Part shown: positions 52,737-61,110 of the stretch, piece by piece
Layout of the letters: the number at the start of each line of letters is the position of its first letter
How positions within the stretch are numbered: position 1 is the stretch's first letter
Source: Octadecabacter sp. SW4
GTDB lineage: Bacteria; Pseudomonadota; Alphaproteobacteria; Rhodobacterales; Rhodobacteraceae
Length of the DNA stretch: 64,000 nucleotides
NCBI RefSeq assembly: GCF_008065155.1
Contig: NZ_CP042819.1
Span: forward strand, 2,046,001 to 2,110,000
Direction of reading: 5' to 3'
Position numbers and translations under genes: made by a program
Notes under the pieces: generated by a model
Databases searched by the model: none
What the model saw: only the letters and a program-made list of their open reading frames with translations
What the model was told of the DNA's origin: nothing

Positions 52737-53474
52737 TTATCCGATGGTTGCAAAACTGGGGAAGGTTTCGATCATCCACTGGGCAATGTAGTTGACCGAA
52801 TTGGTGGCGATCAGAATGGCAAAGACGATCAGCATGACGCCCATCGCCTTTTCCACCACGCCAAGATATTTGCGGTTGCGCTGCGCCCAGCCAAGGAACG
52901 GGCGCGCGAACAGCGCCGCGACAATGAACGGCAACGTCATCGAGAAGCCGTAAACGAACAACAGCACCCCGCCTTGCCAGATATTGCCAAAGCCGCTGGC
53001 CATCATCAGGATTGACGCAAGGGCTGGCCCGACGCAGGGCGTCCAGCCAAAGCCGAACGCAAGCCCCATCAGATACGCGCCAAGCATGTTCGAGGGCGCG
53101 GCCGCGCTTTCAACTCGTGCTTCACGGTAAAGCAGCGGGATGCGCATCACCCCAAGAAAGTGCAGACCAAACAGCAGCAAGACCGCCGCCGCGACATAGC
53201 TCAGTTCTTGTTTCCATTGTCCGAATGCGCCCCCCACTGCCGTGGCGCCCATGCCCAGCAGCACGAAAATCGTCGTCACGCCAAGGGCGAAGGCGACGGC
53301 AGAAAACACCAGCTTGCGCTGGGTGCCGGGCGGGAAGTCATCCGCGCCGCGCAGCTCGTGCATGGAAATCCCCGCCATGTAGCTCAGGTAAAACGGCACC
53401 ATCGGCAGGACGCAGGGCGTGAAGAATGACAACAGCCCGGCAATTACTGCGCCGAAATACGTGATCTCTAGCAT
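52737..53474 (-). CDS. soxV: CcdA-like thiol-disulfide transporter SoxV
   Basis: A 245-residue membrane protein with six helices of the CcdA/DsbD-beta type. The redox-active cysteines are in FFTPCVLPMVPFYLSY (helix 1) and GWTPCVGPALAS (helix 4). It carries reducing power from the cytoplasm to SoxW in the periplasm. Confidence 0.93.
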   Translation of the reverse strand: MLEITYFGAVIAGLLSFFTPCVLPMVPFYLSYMAGISMHELRGADDFPPGTQRKLVFSAVAFALGVTTIFVLLGMGATAVGGAFGQWKQELSYVAAAVLLLFGLHFLGVMRIPLLYREARVESAAAPSNMLGAYLMGLAFGFGWTPCVGPALASILMMASGFGNIWQGGVLLFVYGFSMTLPFIVAALFARPFLGWAQRNRKYLGVVEKAMGVMLIVFAILIATNSVNYIAQWMIETFPSFATIG

Positions 53475-53506
53475 CGCGGGCGTCCTTGAAACGAAAGATG
53501 ATTCAC

Positions 53507-53522
53507 ATTACGATACGTGAAT
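53507..53522. promoter_or_regulatory. SoxR-type dyad between soxV and soxS
   Basis: ATTA-N8-GAAT matches the ATTC-N8-GAAT pattern at 7 of 8 positions and reaches into the soxS start codon. A wider perfect dyad, ATTCAC/GTGAAT (53501-53522), encloses it. It could control both divergent genes. Confidence 0.5.
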
Positions 53523-53940
53523 GCATAAGCGTTTGACCAGCCTTTTCCACACGATTGCCTTCGGCCTTGGCATGGGGTTGATGGTCGCGCTGCCTGTGAC
53601 CGCAGGTGCCCAAACCGTTTTGATGATGGCCGAGGAACCGGGGTGCATCTGGTGCGCCGCCTGGAACCGCGATATCGGTCCGGTTTACGACAAGACCGGC
53701 GAAGGGGCCGCCGCCCCCCTGCGCCGTGTAGACATCACCGACCCCATTCCCGGTGACATCACGCTGGCACGCGCCATCAACTTTACACCGACCTTTGTGT
53801 TGCTGATCGACGGCACCGAGGTGTCCCGCCTTGAAGGCTATCCGGGCGAGGATTTCTTTTGGGGGATGTTGGGCATGATGCTGGACCGCAATGACGTGGC
53901 CTTTGAACTCCATAACGCCACGCAACCGGGTGCGCAGTGA
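53521..53940 (+). CDS. soxS: Thioredoxin-like protein SoxS
   Basis: A 139-residue exported protein with a signal peptide (to about TAGAQT) and a CIWC motif in EEPGCIWCAAW. SoxS proteins reactivate SoxYZ. It diverges from soxV with only 46 bases between them, and the ATG lies inside a SoxR-type dyad, so repression could block translation start as well as transcription. Confidence 0.88.
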   Translation: MHKRLTSLFHTIAFGLGMGLMVALPVTAGAQTVLMMAEEPGCIWCAAWNRDIGPVYDKTGEGAAAPLRRVDITDPIPGDITLARAINFTPTFVLLIDGTEVSRLEGYPGEDFFWGMLGMMLDRNDVAFELHNATQPGAQ

Positions 53941-54054
53941 CACAGTTTTGGATTAATTTGCCACACTCCCTCGTCAGGTGGGATTGTTTTATGTAAGCGG
54001 GGCGCAAACCTGCGGGGATCGCCCCACACGTCGCGTCAGGAACGGACAAAACAG

Positions 54055-54390
54055 ATGAGTTTGCCAGTCATAGACGACAGTCTAAGCGAAGCCGAGATCG
54101 ACCTGATGGTCGAGAACGCAACCCGTGCCACGAATTTCCTCAAGGCAATCGGACACGAAGGCCGGTTGCTGATCCTGTGCCATCTGGCGACCGGCGAAAA
54201 ATCCGTGGCCGAGCTGGAAAGGCTGTTGTCAGCCCGACAGGCCGCCGTGTCCCAGCAGCTTGGGCGTTTGCGCCTTGAGGGGCTGGTGCAGCCGCGCCGC
54301 GAGGGCAAGGCGATCTACTATAGCTTGACGGATGATCGCTGTAAGCGGATCATATCGGTTGTCTACGACTTGTTTTGCAGAACGGACTGA
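54055..54390 (+). CDS. soxR: ArsR-family repressor SoxR (persulfide-sensing type)
   Basis: A 111-residue ArsR/SmtB winged-helix protein. C42 (LLILCHLA) and C108 (YDLFCRT) match the positions of the two cysteines that link through sulfur in SqrR and BigR. The recognition helix is around SARQAAVSQQLGRLR (residues 59-73). In the absence of sulfide or thiosulfate it should repress the sox genes. A 114-base leader separates it from soxS. Confidence 0.92.
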   Translation: MSLPVIDDSLSEAEIDLMVENATRATNFLKAIGHEGRLLILCHLATGEKSVAELERLLSARQAAVSQQLGRLRLEGLVQPRREGKAIYYSLTDDRCKRIISVVYDLFCRTD

Positions 54391-54438
54391 CCAGGCTGCC
54401 ATCCGCAGGTGACCGGTCCGGACAATGGAGGATTCACC

Positions 54439-55494
54439 ATGCTTGATGCTTGGGGCGACGGCAATGTTGCGGCACTCGCTGGCCTGTTTGGTGGTGTTCT
54501 GCTTGGCCTTGCGGCGCGTTTGGGCCGGTTCTGCACCCTGGGTGCAATCGAAGATTTCACCTATGGCGGGAGCGATCTGCGCTTGCGCATGTGGGTGCTT
54601 GCGATTGGCACGGCCATATTGGCGACCTTTGCCTGCGTCGCACTTGATTGGGTCGCGCCCATGTCTTCGTTCTATATCAGCCAGACCGTAGCGCCCTTTG
54701 CCGCCATCAGCGGCGGGCTGGTGTTTGGCTATGGTATGGCGATGGCGGGCAACTGCGGCTTTGGCGCGCTGGCGCGGCTGGGGGGCGGTGATCTGCGATC
54801 ATTCGTGATTGTCATCGTGATGGGGCTTGCAGCCTATGCCACGATTTCAGGCCCGATTGCATGGCTGCGTGTCGTGGTTTTTCGACCCCCGGGACCGGCG
54901 GACCAGCCCCAAAGCATCGCTTATCTGCTTGGCAATATCAGCGGCTTGCCGGTGTGGGCGATCGGCATGGCGATCGGCATCGGGGTGATTGCGCTGGCGC
55001 TGGGGGCCGCGTCGATCCGCGCGAACAAGGTCGCGATATTCTGGTCCGCCGTTGTGGGGCTGGCCATCACCAGCGCCTGGGTTTTCACAAGCTGGATTGC
55101 CGCCAACGGGTTTGATGGCACGCCCGTCGTGTCGCACACATTTGCGGCCCCCCTGGGCGAAACGATGCTATATGCAATGACCGCCTCGGGGCAGACGCTC
55201 AGCTTTGGGATCGGGTCGGTTGCGGGTGTCCTGGCCGGGGCTTTCATCGGCAGCCTGATCAAGGGCCATTTCCGCTGGGAAGCCTGCGAAGACCCGCGCG
55301 AATTGCGCCGCCAGATCATCGGCGCGGCGATGATGGGTGCTGGTGCTGTCGTGGCCTTGGGGTGCAGCATCGGCCAGGGCCTGTCGGCCTTTTCGCTGCT
55401 TGCCTTTTCGGCCCCGCTGACATTTGCGGCGATATTCATCGGCGCGCGACTGGGGCTGAAACATCTGATCGAAGGGTTCGCGCAGCCGACCTAG
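54439..55494 (+). CDS. soxT: YeeE/YedE-family sulfur permease SoxT
   Basis: A 351-residue membrane protein of the YeeE/YedE family. Cysteines lie in GRFCTLGAIED, AMAGNCGFGALARLGGG and VALGCSIGQGLSAFS, all family positions. It follows soxR as SoxT does in related loci and probably moves thiosulfate or persulfide toward the sensor. I chose the ATG at 54439 for its GGAGG. Confidence 0.88.
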   Translation: MLDAWGDGNVAALAGLFGGVLLGLAARLGRFCTLGAIEDFTYGGSDLRLRMWVLAIGTAILATFACVALDWVAPMSSFYISQTVAPFAAISGGLVFGYGMAMAGNCGFGALARLGGGDLRSFVIVIVMGLAAYATISGPIAWLRVVVFRPPGPADQPQSIAYLLGNISGLPVWAIGMAIGIGVIALALGAASIRANKVAIFWSAVVGLAITSAWVFTSWIAANGFDGTPVVSHTFAAPLGETMLYAMTASGQTLSFGIGSVAGVLAGAFIGSLIKGHFRWEACEDPRELRRQIIGAAMMGAGAVVALGCSIGQGLSAFSLLAFSAPLTFAAIFIGARLGLKHLIEGFAQPT

Positions 55495-55883
55495 CCAATG
55501 CGCAGCAACAACGCCAGCACATCCGAACGATGCACAAGCCCCGCAACCTTGGGCCCATCCATCACCGGAAAGACGCGGTGCGGGCAGCGCAAATACCTTT
55601 CGGCGACGGCAACAACGTCATCACTCAGATTTACGCTGATCACATTGCGCGACATCTGATCGGCCACGCGCCCCGTCCACTCCTGATAATAGCTGGCGTG
55701 CAGGGCGGGCTTGAAACAGTCCTTCTGTGTCAAAATGCCGTCAAGGCGGCCATCTTCGCCGATCACGACTGCGGCGGCGGCGCGCGCTTGCACCAATAGC
55801 GTTGCGGCGCGCCGGATCGGCATATCCGGCGTCAGGATCGGCCCATCGTCACGCAGAATTTCCGCCACCCGGTATTGAGTCAT
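55491..55883 (-). CDS. Tandem CBS-domain protein
   Basis: A 130-residue protein made of two CBS domains (about residues 1-60 and 70-130), with the typical PIRRAATLLVQ and GLVHRSDVLALLL ends. CBS pairs bind adenine nucleotides and tune partners. Its start overlaps the nqrM stop (ATGA), so it belongs to the nqr operon. Its partner is unknown. Confidence 0.85.
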   Translation of the reverse strand: MTQYRVAEILRDDGPILTPDMPIRRAATLLVQARAAAAVVIGEDGRLDGILTQKDCFKPALHASYYQEWTGRVADQMSRNVISVNLSDDVVAVAERYLRCPHRVFPVMDGPKVAGLVHRSDVLALLLRIG

Positions 55884-56056
55884 TTCACGGCCTCCTCGGC
55901 GGCCATACGGCGCAACGGACAGTCCTCGCAGCGATCCTTGCGCAAGCCTGCCGCCGCGCCGCAGCTTGTGCGCGCTGGGCCACGCCCAAAGGTCAGACCA
56001 AACCCAAGCCCCGCCGCCGCAAGGCCGAAAATGAGGATCGCAATCAGAATTTCCAT
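55880..56056 (-). CDS. nqrM: Nqr maturation factor NqrM
   Basis: A 58-residue protein: one membrane helix (EILIAILIFGLAAAGLGFGL) followed by a cysteine-rich tail (SCGAAAGL and CEDCPLR). NqrM proteins supply iron for the Fe centre between NqrD and NqrE. Position after apbE in an nqr operon agrees. A longer frame upstream overlaps apbE and was left out. Confidence 0.85.
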   Translation of the reverse strand: MEILIAILIFGLAAAGLGFGLTFGRGPARTSCGAAAGLRKDRCEDCPLRRMAAEEAVK

Positions 56057-56072
56057 CTGGGCTGGTCCTTTC

Positions 56073-57047
56073 TCAAAGCAGTTGATCCGCGATCCGGCCC
56101 GTCGCGCGTTGCGCAATCACCGTCCCGTCCCGCACCAGAAACAGCGCCGCGACACTGTTGCGGCGCGCAAGATCGATCCCGCCCCCTGCCCCTGCTGCGA
56201 ACAGCGCGGTCGCCCAACCATCTGCCGTCATCGCGTCGTCGGCAAGGACCGTCACCGACATAAGCCCCCCATCGGCGGGAGCCTGCGCGCCCGGATCAAT
56301 GATATGGCCATAGGTCCGGCCATCCAGAACATAGCTTTGGGTGCGCAAACCCGATGTCGCAACCGCCTGCCCCTGCGCCAGCCGCAAGGTGGCCGCCGGT
56401 GGCTGATCGGGCAAGGGATGCTGCACCGCGACACGCCAGTCACGCCCGCTGGGGTGCTGGCCCAGCGCGCGCAGTTCTCCGCCAAGATCGAACAGCAGGT
56501 TATCGCCCCCCGCGTCCCGCACCAAGGTGACAGCCAGATCCAGCGCGCGCCCCTTTGCGATCCCGCAGAGGTCCAGCGTCAGGTCGTCGCGGGTCTTGCC
56601 GATCGCCCCGTTGCCGACGCGCAAGCCCCGCCAGTCCGGTGTCGCGCCACCCGCTATCGGGCCAAACCCCCAACGCGCGACCAGCGGCCCAACCGTGGGG
56701 TCAAACGCGCCGCCGCTCGCCTGTGCAAGGGCCAGCGCGGCACGGGTGACATGGAGCGTTTCGGGATCAACAGCCATATCCCCCGCCCCCATCGCGTTGA
56801 AGCGGCTTAACCCGCTATCGGCCCGCCAGGGCGACATCTGCGCGTCAATCGCGGCGAAAAGCGCGTCGATTTTCGGGCGCAAGCCCTCCAGATCGGCAGG
56901 TGCGGCCCCGCTGATCTGCCAGGTGGTGCCAAAGGCGATACCCGAAATCGCGCCCGCAGCGGCCCCCGCCAGACGGGGCAGCGCGACGGCGGCACCGATC
57001 AACCCAAGGGCGGCGCGGCGGGTTGGGTGTATGTGTCGCTCAGTCAT
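56073..57047 (-). CDS. apbE: FAD:protein FMN transferase
   Basis: A 324-residue ApbE-family enzyme with a twin-arginine-like signal (PTRRAALGLIG). It attaches FMN through a phosphoester bond to the threonine of Dxx(S/T)GAT motifs. NqrC, encoded upstream, has such a site. Substrate and metal segments seen are SRFNAMGAGD, CGIAKGRALD and MTADGWATALF. It lies 3 bases after nqrF. Confidence 0.93.
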   Translation of the reverse strand: MTERHIHPTRRAALGLIGAAVALPRLAGAAAGAISGIAFGTTWQISGAAPADLEGLRPKIDALFAAIDAQMSPWRADSGLSRFNAMGAGDMAVDPETLHVTRAALALAQASGGAFDPTVGPLVARWGFGPIAGGATPDWRGLRVGNGAIGKTRDDLTLDLCGIAKGRALDLAVTLVRDAGGDNLLFDLGGELRALGQHPSGRDWRVAVQHPLPDQPPAATLRLAQGQAVATSGLRTQSYVLDGRTYGHIIDPGAQAPADGGLMSVTVLADDAMTADGWATALFAAGAGGGIDLARRNSVAALFLVRDGTVIAQRATGRIADQLL

Positions 57048-57050
57048 GTC

Positions 57051-58274
57051 CTAGCCTCCAAAGTCATCAAAAAAGATCGTGCGCGATTCAACGCCAAGCC
57101 GTTCAAGCGTGGCAAGCACCGCCGAAATCATCACCGGCGGGCCGCACAGGTAATACTCGCAATCTTCGGGCGCGGGATGCTGGCCCATTTCAGCCCCGAG
57201 CATTTCGTGAATGAAACCGGTCGCGCCGGTCCAGCGATCGCCCGGCGCAGGGTCTGACAGCGCGGGTGTCCATGTAAAGTTCCCGTGCTCTTTCGCCAGG
57301 CTCGCAAACTCATCGCTATAGAACAGATCAGCCGCCGAGCGTGCCCCATAGAAAAAGTAGATTTGACGGGCTGTGCCCTTGCCCAGTTCTTGATGGATCA
57401 TGGCCCGTAAAGGGGCCATGCCGACGCCGCCACCGACAAAGACCATGTCGCGTTGCGTGGGCTGAATGTGAAAATCCCCGAACGGGCCGGATGTGGCAAC
57501 ACGGTCGCCAACTTTCAGCGCAAAGAGCCATGATGATACGATTCCCGGCGGAATGTCGGCCTCGTGCCCTGCGGGTGGCACGGCAAGGCGGATGTTGAAC
57601 ACGGCGTGGCCTGCATCCTGCGGCCGGTTGGCCAGTGAATAGGCGCGGGTCACTTCGGCGTCGGATGTGACAGACAGCCCCGGCCAGCCGTTCATATCCC
57701 ATGCATCCTGAAACGCTGGCGCAACCGAAAGGGACTTGAAATCAAGATGATATTCGGGCGCGGTGATCTGCATGAAATCGCCTGCGCGAAATGCGGTTGG
57801 ATGGTCGGCGGGCAAATCAAGCACGATCTCGCGGATCAGCGGTGCCAGCATACGGGTTGACGACACGGTGCAGATGGCACCGCCGCCCGCGCTGAGGATG
57901 TCATCGGGCACCCGCACGGCGCAATCCCCGCGCAGCGTCGTCTGACAGGCAAGACGCACATGTGCGCGCCTTTCCTGGGGTGACAGCAGGCCACGTTCGG
58001 TCGCCTGATGCTTGCCTGCCCCTTCACCGGTCACAGTCACACGGCACAGCCCGCAGGTTCCCACCCCGCCGCAGGCCGCCGGAATGCGGACTTCGGCATT
58101 GTGCAACACATCAAGCAGTTTGCTGCCACGCCGCGCCGCGATGTGCATCGTATCGTTCACGGCCACATCGACATCGCCCCGAGGCACCAGCCGACGCTGG
58201 ACGATCAACAGCCCGATGGCAAGGATCACCACAAGGGCCGCAATCACCAGACTGCCAATCAGGACTTCGGTCAT
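57051..58274 (-). CDS. nqrF: Na+-translocating NADH:quinone reductase subunit F
   Basis: A 407-residue protein, the same length as Vibrio NqrF. It has one N-terminal helix, a [2Fe-2S] domain with C68, C74, C77 and C110 (AACGGVGTCGLC and RLACQT), and an FAD/NADH module from about residue 130. It is the entry point for NADH electrons. The ATG at 58274 overlaps the nqrE stop. An open extension of 81 residues overlaps nqrE. Confidence 0.95.
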   Translation of the reverse strand: MTEVLIGSLVIAALVVILAIGLLIVQRRLVPRGDVDVAVNDTMHIAARRGSKLLDVLHNAEVRIPAACGGVGTCGLCRVTVTGEGAGKHQATERGLLSPQERRAHVRLACQTTLRGDCAVRVPDDILSAGGGAICTVSSTRMLAPLIREIVLDLPADHPTAFRAGDFMQITAPEYHLDFKSLSVAPAFQDAWDMNGWPGLSVTSDAEVTRAYSLANRPQDAGHAVFNIRLAVPPAGHEADIPPGIVSSWLFALKVGDRVATSGPFGDFHIQPTQRDMVFVGGGVGMAPLRAMIHQELGKGTARQIYFFYGARSAADLFYSDEFASLAKEHGNFTWTPALSDPAPGDRWTGATGFIHEMLGAEMGQHPAPEDCEYYLCGPPVMISAVLATLERLGVESRTIFFDDFGG

Positions 58275-58885
58275 AACGATGCCGTCATTTGCGCAAATGA
58301 CGCAAACCCAAGCGACATCAGCCCCGTCAAGATGAACGCGATGCCCAGCCCGCGCAGCCCCGCAGGCAGGTCGGCATAGGACAGGCGCGCACGGATCGCG
58401 CTCAGCATGACAACCGCCACCGCAAAGCCAACGCCACTGCCCAGCCCGAACACGGCCGATTGCCCAAGGGTATAGTTGCGCTCGACCATGAAAAGACTGC
58501 CCCCAAGGATTGCGCATTGCACCGTCAAAAGCGGAAGGAACACGCCAAAGGCCGCATGAATCGCGGGAAAGAACCTTTCAAGCACCATTTCCAGCAATTG
58601 CACCGTCGCGGCGATCAAACCGATAAAGGCGATCAACGCCAGATAGGACAAATCAAGATCAGGATAGCCCGCCCAACCCCAGGCACCCGGCGCCATGAAC
58701 CATTGATAAATCATATGGTTCAGCGGCACCGTGATGCCCAGCACTATAGTCATCGCAATTCCCAGCCCCAGCGCGCTTTCGGTGCGCCGTGACATCGCCA
58801 GAAAGGTGCACAGCCCCAAAAACAGGGTCAGCGGCATATTGTCGACAAAGGCCGCGAACAGAAAGAATGACCAGACCTCGCTCAT
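58271..58885 (-). CDS. nqrE: Nqr subunit E
   Basis: A 204-residue, six-helix membrane subunit. The FLGLCTFLAMS segment and the later LTVQCAILGGSLF segment contain the cysteines that, with those of NqrD, bind the intramembrane iron centre. It overlaps both neighbours (ATGA). Confidence 0.93.
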   Translation of the reverse strand: MSEVWSFFLFAAFVDNMPLTLFLGLCTFLAMSRRTESALGLGIAMTIVLGITVPLNHMIYQWFMAPGAWGWAGYPDLDLSYLALIAFIGLIAATVQLLEMVLERFFPAIHAAFGVFLPLLTVQCAILGGSLFMVERNYTLGQSAVFGLGSGVGFAVAVVMLSAIRARLSYADLPAGLRGLGIAFILTGLMSLGFASFAQMTASL

Positions 58886-59544
58886 TTTGCGGGCTCCGTC
58901 TCAGGGGGCGTATGATCGGGGGGCTCGACCTGTTCACTGCGCACCGAGCGAAGCGCCCAGACAAGCCCGCCAAGCAAAAAGAACGCCGAGGGCGCGAGCA
59001 GCATCAGACTGAGCGGTGTGAACCAGCCGCCCTCGTCCGCAAGGGGCAGAACCTGCGCGCCAAACAGTTCGCCCTTGCCGAACAATTCGCGGATACCGCC
59101 AAGCACGATCAGCACCAGCGAATAGCCCAACCCATTCCCGAAGGCATCCACCATCGACGGCAGCGGACCATGAAAGCGCGCATAGGTTTCGGTGCGACCA
59201 AGCACCAGACAGTTGGTGGTGATCAACCAGACATAGACAGACAGCGCGCGGCTGATATCGGCGAAATAGGCCTGCAGGAACTGGTCGATCACGATCACAA
59301 GCGAAGCGATGATGACGATCTGCACGATCAGCCGGATCGTGTCGGGAATATGTCGCCGGATCACACTGATGATGCCCGCCCCCAGCGTGATCACGACCGT
59401 CAGCGACACGGACATGGTCAAGGCCGTGGCCAGGGTTGTTGTGACAGCCAAAGCCGAGCAGATGCCCAAGATCTGCAAGGTCACCGGATTTTGTTTGATC
59501 AGCGGCTCGGTCAGGGTTGACCAGTATGACACGCGCTCTGCCAT
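58882..59544 (-). CDS. nqrD: Nqr subunit D
   Basis: A 220-residue, six-helix membrane subunit homologous to NqrE. Cysteines in LGICSALAVTT (about residue 29) and ITTNCLVLGRTE (about residue 109) match the iron ligands. The C terminus is longer and more charged than usual (PPDHTPPETEPAK). Confidence 0.93.
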   Translation of the reverse strand: MAERVSYWSTLTEPLIKQNPVTLQILGICSALAVTTTLATALTMSVSLTVVITLGAGIISVIRRHIPDTIRLIVQIVIIASLVIVIDQFLQAYFADISRALSVYVWLITTNCLVLGRTETYARFHGPLPSMVDAFGNGLGYSLVLIVLGGIRELFGKGELFGAQVLPLADEGGWFTPLSLMLLAPSAFFLLGGLVWALRSVRSEQVEPPDHTPPETEPAK

Positions 59545-60338
59545 CAGAATTCCCCGCGCCCAATCGCATCCAAAAGCGGGCCATAGCCCTGCGGCCCCAG
59601 CCAGAACCGCATCATCCGCGTCACGCTGCTGCTGGTGCGGGTGGCGCCGGTGATGCCGTCGACATCATAGTCGGTCGTGGCCACGCCGCGCGCGACGCTA
59701 AAGCGGACATCGCCGCTGTCATCGCGGATCAGGGTGCCGGGAAAATTTGCCTGCCAGGATGGGTCTTCGATCCGCGCGCCCAGACCGGGCGTTTCGGAAT
59801 GCTGGGTCACAGCGATACCCGCGATCGTGTTCATGTCGCCATGCACCGCGACAATCGCGTCAATCCGCCCGCCGTAACCCTGACCGGTCACTGGCAGCAG
59901 GATCAGGGAAATGTCTTCACCCTCGCGCAGCAAAAAGACCTGTGTGAAATTGGGCCGCTGGCCAAGTCCGGCAAGGTCTTCGCCAGCCTCAAGAACCGTC
60001 CAGTTGGCCTGATCCGTCAGGGCGACATCAAGCGTTTCCGGGGTGATATCCTGGGCCGCGCGCCCGCGTTCAAGGTCGATCACGACCGTAGAGAGCGTGC
60101 CGCCGGAATCTTCAAGCAGCGCCGCCATGCCGGGAATACCACGCACCAGATCGCTGATACGCGCCTGTTCTTCGGCAGCGCGGTTGGCCGTTTGGATCGG
60201 GCGCAACACCACCGTTGCGCTGCTGACCAGCACGGCGCTGATCGCCGACACAAGAAAGGCGACGATGACAGTTTTCGTGCGGCTTTCGTTGGGAAGCGCA
60301 AGCAATCGGCGCCACGGGTTCCAATCAGTTCCGGCCAT
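59544..60338 (-). CDS. nqrC: Nqr subunit C (FMN-carrying)
   Basis: A 264-residue subunit with one N-terminal helix and a periplasmic FMN-binding domain. The flavinylation motif DGITGATRTS (about residues 228-237) is intact and should be modified by the ApbE of this operon. Start at 60338, within the end of nqrB. Confidence 0.92.
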   Translation of the reverse strand: MAGTDWNPWRRLLALPNESRTKTVIVAFLVSAISAVLVSSATVVLRPIQTANRAAEEQARISDLVRGIPGMAALLEDSGGTLSTVVIDLERGRAAQDITPETLDVALTDQANWTVLEAGEDLAGLGQRPNFTQVFLLREGEDISLILLPVTGQGYGGRIDAIVAVHGDMNTIAGIAVTQHSETPGLGARIEDPSWQANFPGTLIRDDSGDVRFSVARGVATTDYDVDGITGATRTSSSVTRMMRFWLGPQGYGPLLDAIGRGEF

Positions 60339-61110
60339 GACGCCTCCTGCGTTTTGCGATCCAGAGATTGACCGCGATTTCATCAAAAAGGGATGTGGCC
60401 AGCGACGTCAGCAGCGCCGCCGCGACCGCGATTTGCACCGGTGCCGCCCCGCCCCAGCCCGTCGCAAAAAGCAGCACAAACCCGCCATAGGCAAAGCCGT
60501 TCAGCCAGCGGCCCAGGGTGGTCCCGGCACTGGTCACCGGATCGGCAACCAGCAGCACCAGCACAAGCGCGGCACCGCCCCAGACCTCGCTGTCAATGGG
60601 CACGCCCGCCGCATAGACGCCCACACCCACAATCAATGCGCCCGCCAGAACGGCGAAAGGCAGGACGCCCGTGGCGACGCCGATCAGCGCTGCAGGAATT
60701 GCGGCCCAGATTACCGGATCATCAAAACCGGGCCAGCCAAAGCTGGGAAAACCGAAGCCAAGAAAGGCCAGCGTGACCGTCGCCGGATTGACAACGTTGC
60801 GCCCCCAGCCACCGAACACCAGCTCGCCCATCACCACGCCGAAACTGATCCCCAGCACGAGGCGGAACACGCCCAGATCCACGGGGGCCAGCATCGCCAC
60901 CGCCAGAGCCGTGATAAGCGCCGCCAGCGACGGCGGCTGTGCCCGCGCAAGCATGAACACCAGATGCCAGACAGCTATCACAAGCGTGGCCAGACCCAAA
61001 CGGGCGAGCGCCTCGGCCCCGCCATAAAACAGCCAGAACAACGCCAGCGGCAAATAGGCGGCCAGTAGCATCAGCGCCACCGTTTCACGGTCCCAAAGCC
61101 CCCGCATCAT
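60325..61110 (-). CDS. nqrB: Nqr subunit B / RnfD-like, short form
   Basis: A 261-residue membrane protein of the NqrB/RnfD family. The core FGGWGRNVVNPATV and ADPVTSAGT segments are clear. It lacks the N-terminal part of typical NqrB proteins (about 410 residues), and where they carry DGxSGAT for covalent FMN it has IPAALIGVATG, which does not fit the ApbE motif. The gene is otherwise in the right place, between nqrA and nqrC, and overlaps both. See findings. Confidence 0.85.
   Translation of the reverse strand: MMRGLWDRETVALMLLAAYLPLALFWLFYGGAEALARLGLATLVIAVWHLVFMLARAQPPSLAALITALAVAMLAPVDLGVFRLVLGISFGVVMGELVFGGWGRNVVNPATVTLAFLGFGFPSFGWPGFDDPVIWAAIPAALIGVATGVLPFAVLAGALIVGVGVYAAGVPIDSEVWGGAALVLVLLVADPVTSAGTTLGRWLNGFAYGGFVLLFATGWGGAAPVQIAVAAALLTSLATSLFDEIAVNLWIAKRRRRHGRN

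Noticed and set aside
53999..54025. GGGGCG/CGCCCC dyad in the soxS-soxR gap as a terminator
   Set aside because: The arms are short with a 15-base loop and no T-run follows. It is more likely chance or leader structure of soxR.
58275..58517. N-terminal extension of nqrF by 81 codons
   Set aside because: It overlaps nqrE coding sequence and would add a non-homologous stretch before the usual N-terminal helix.
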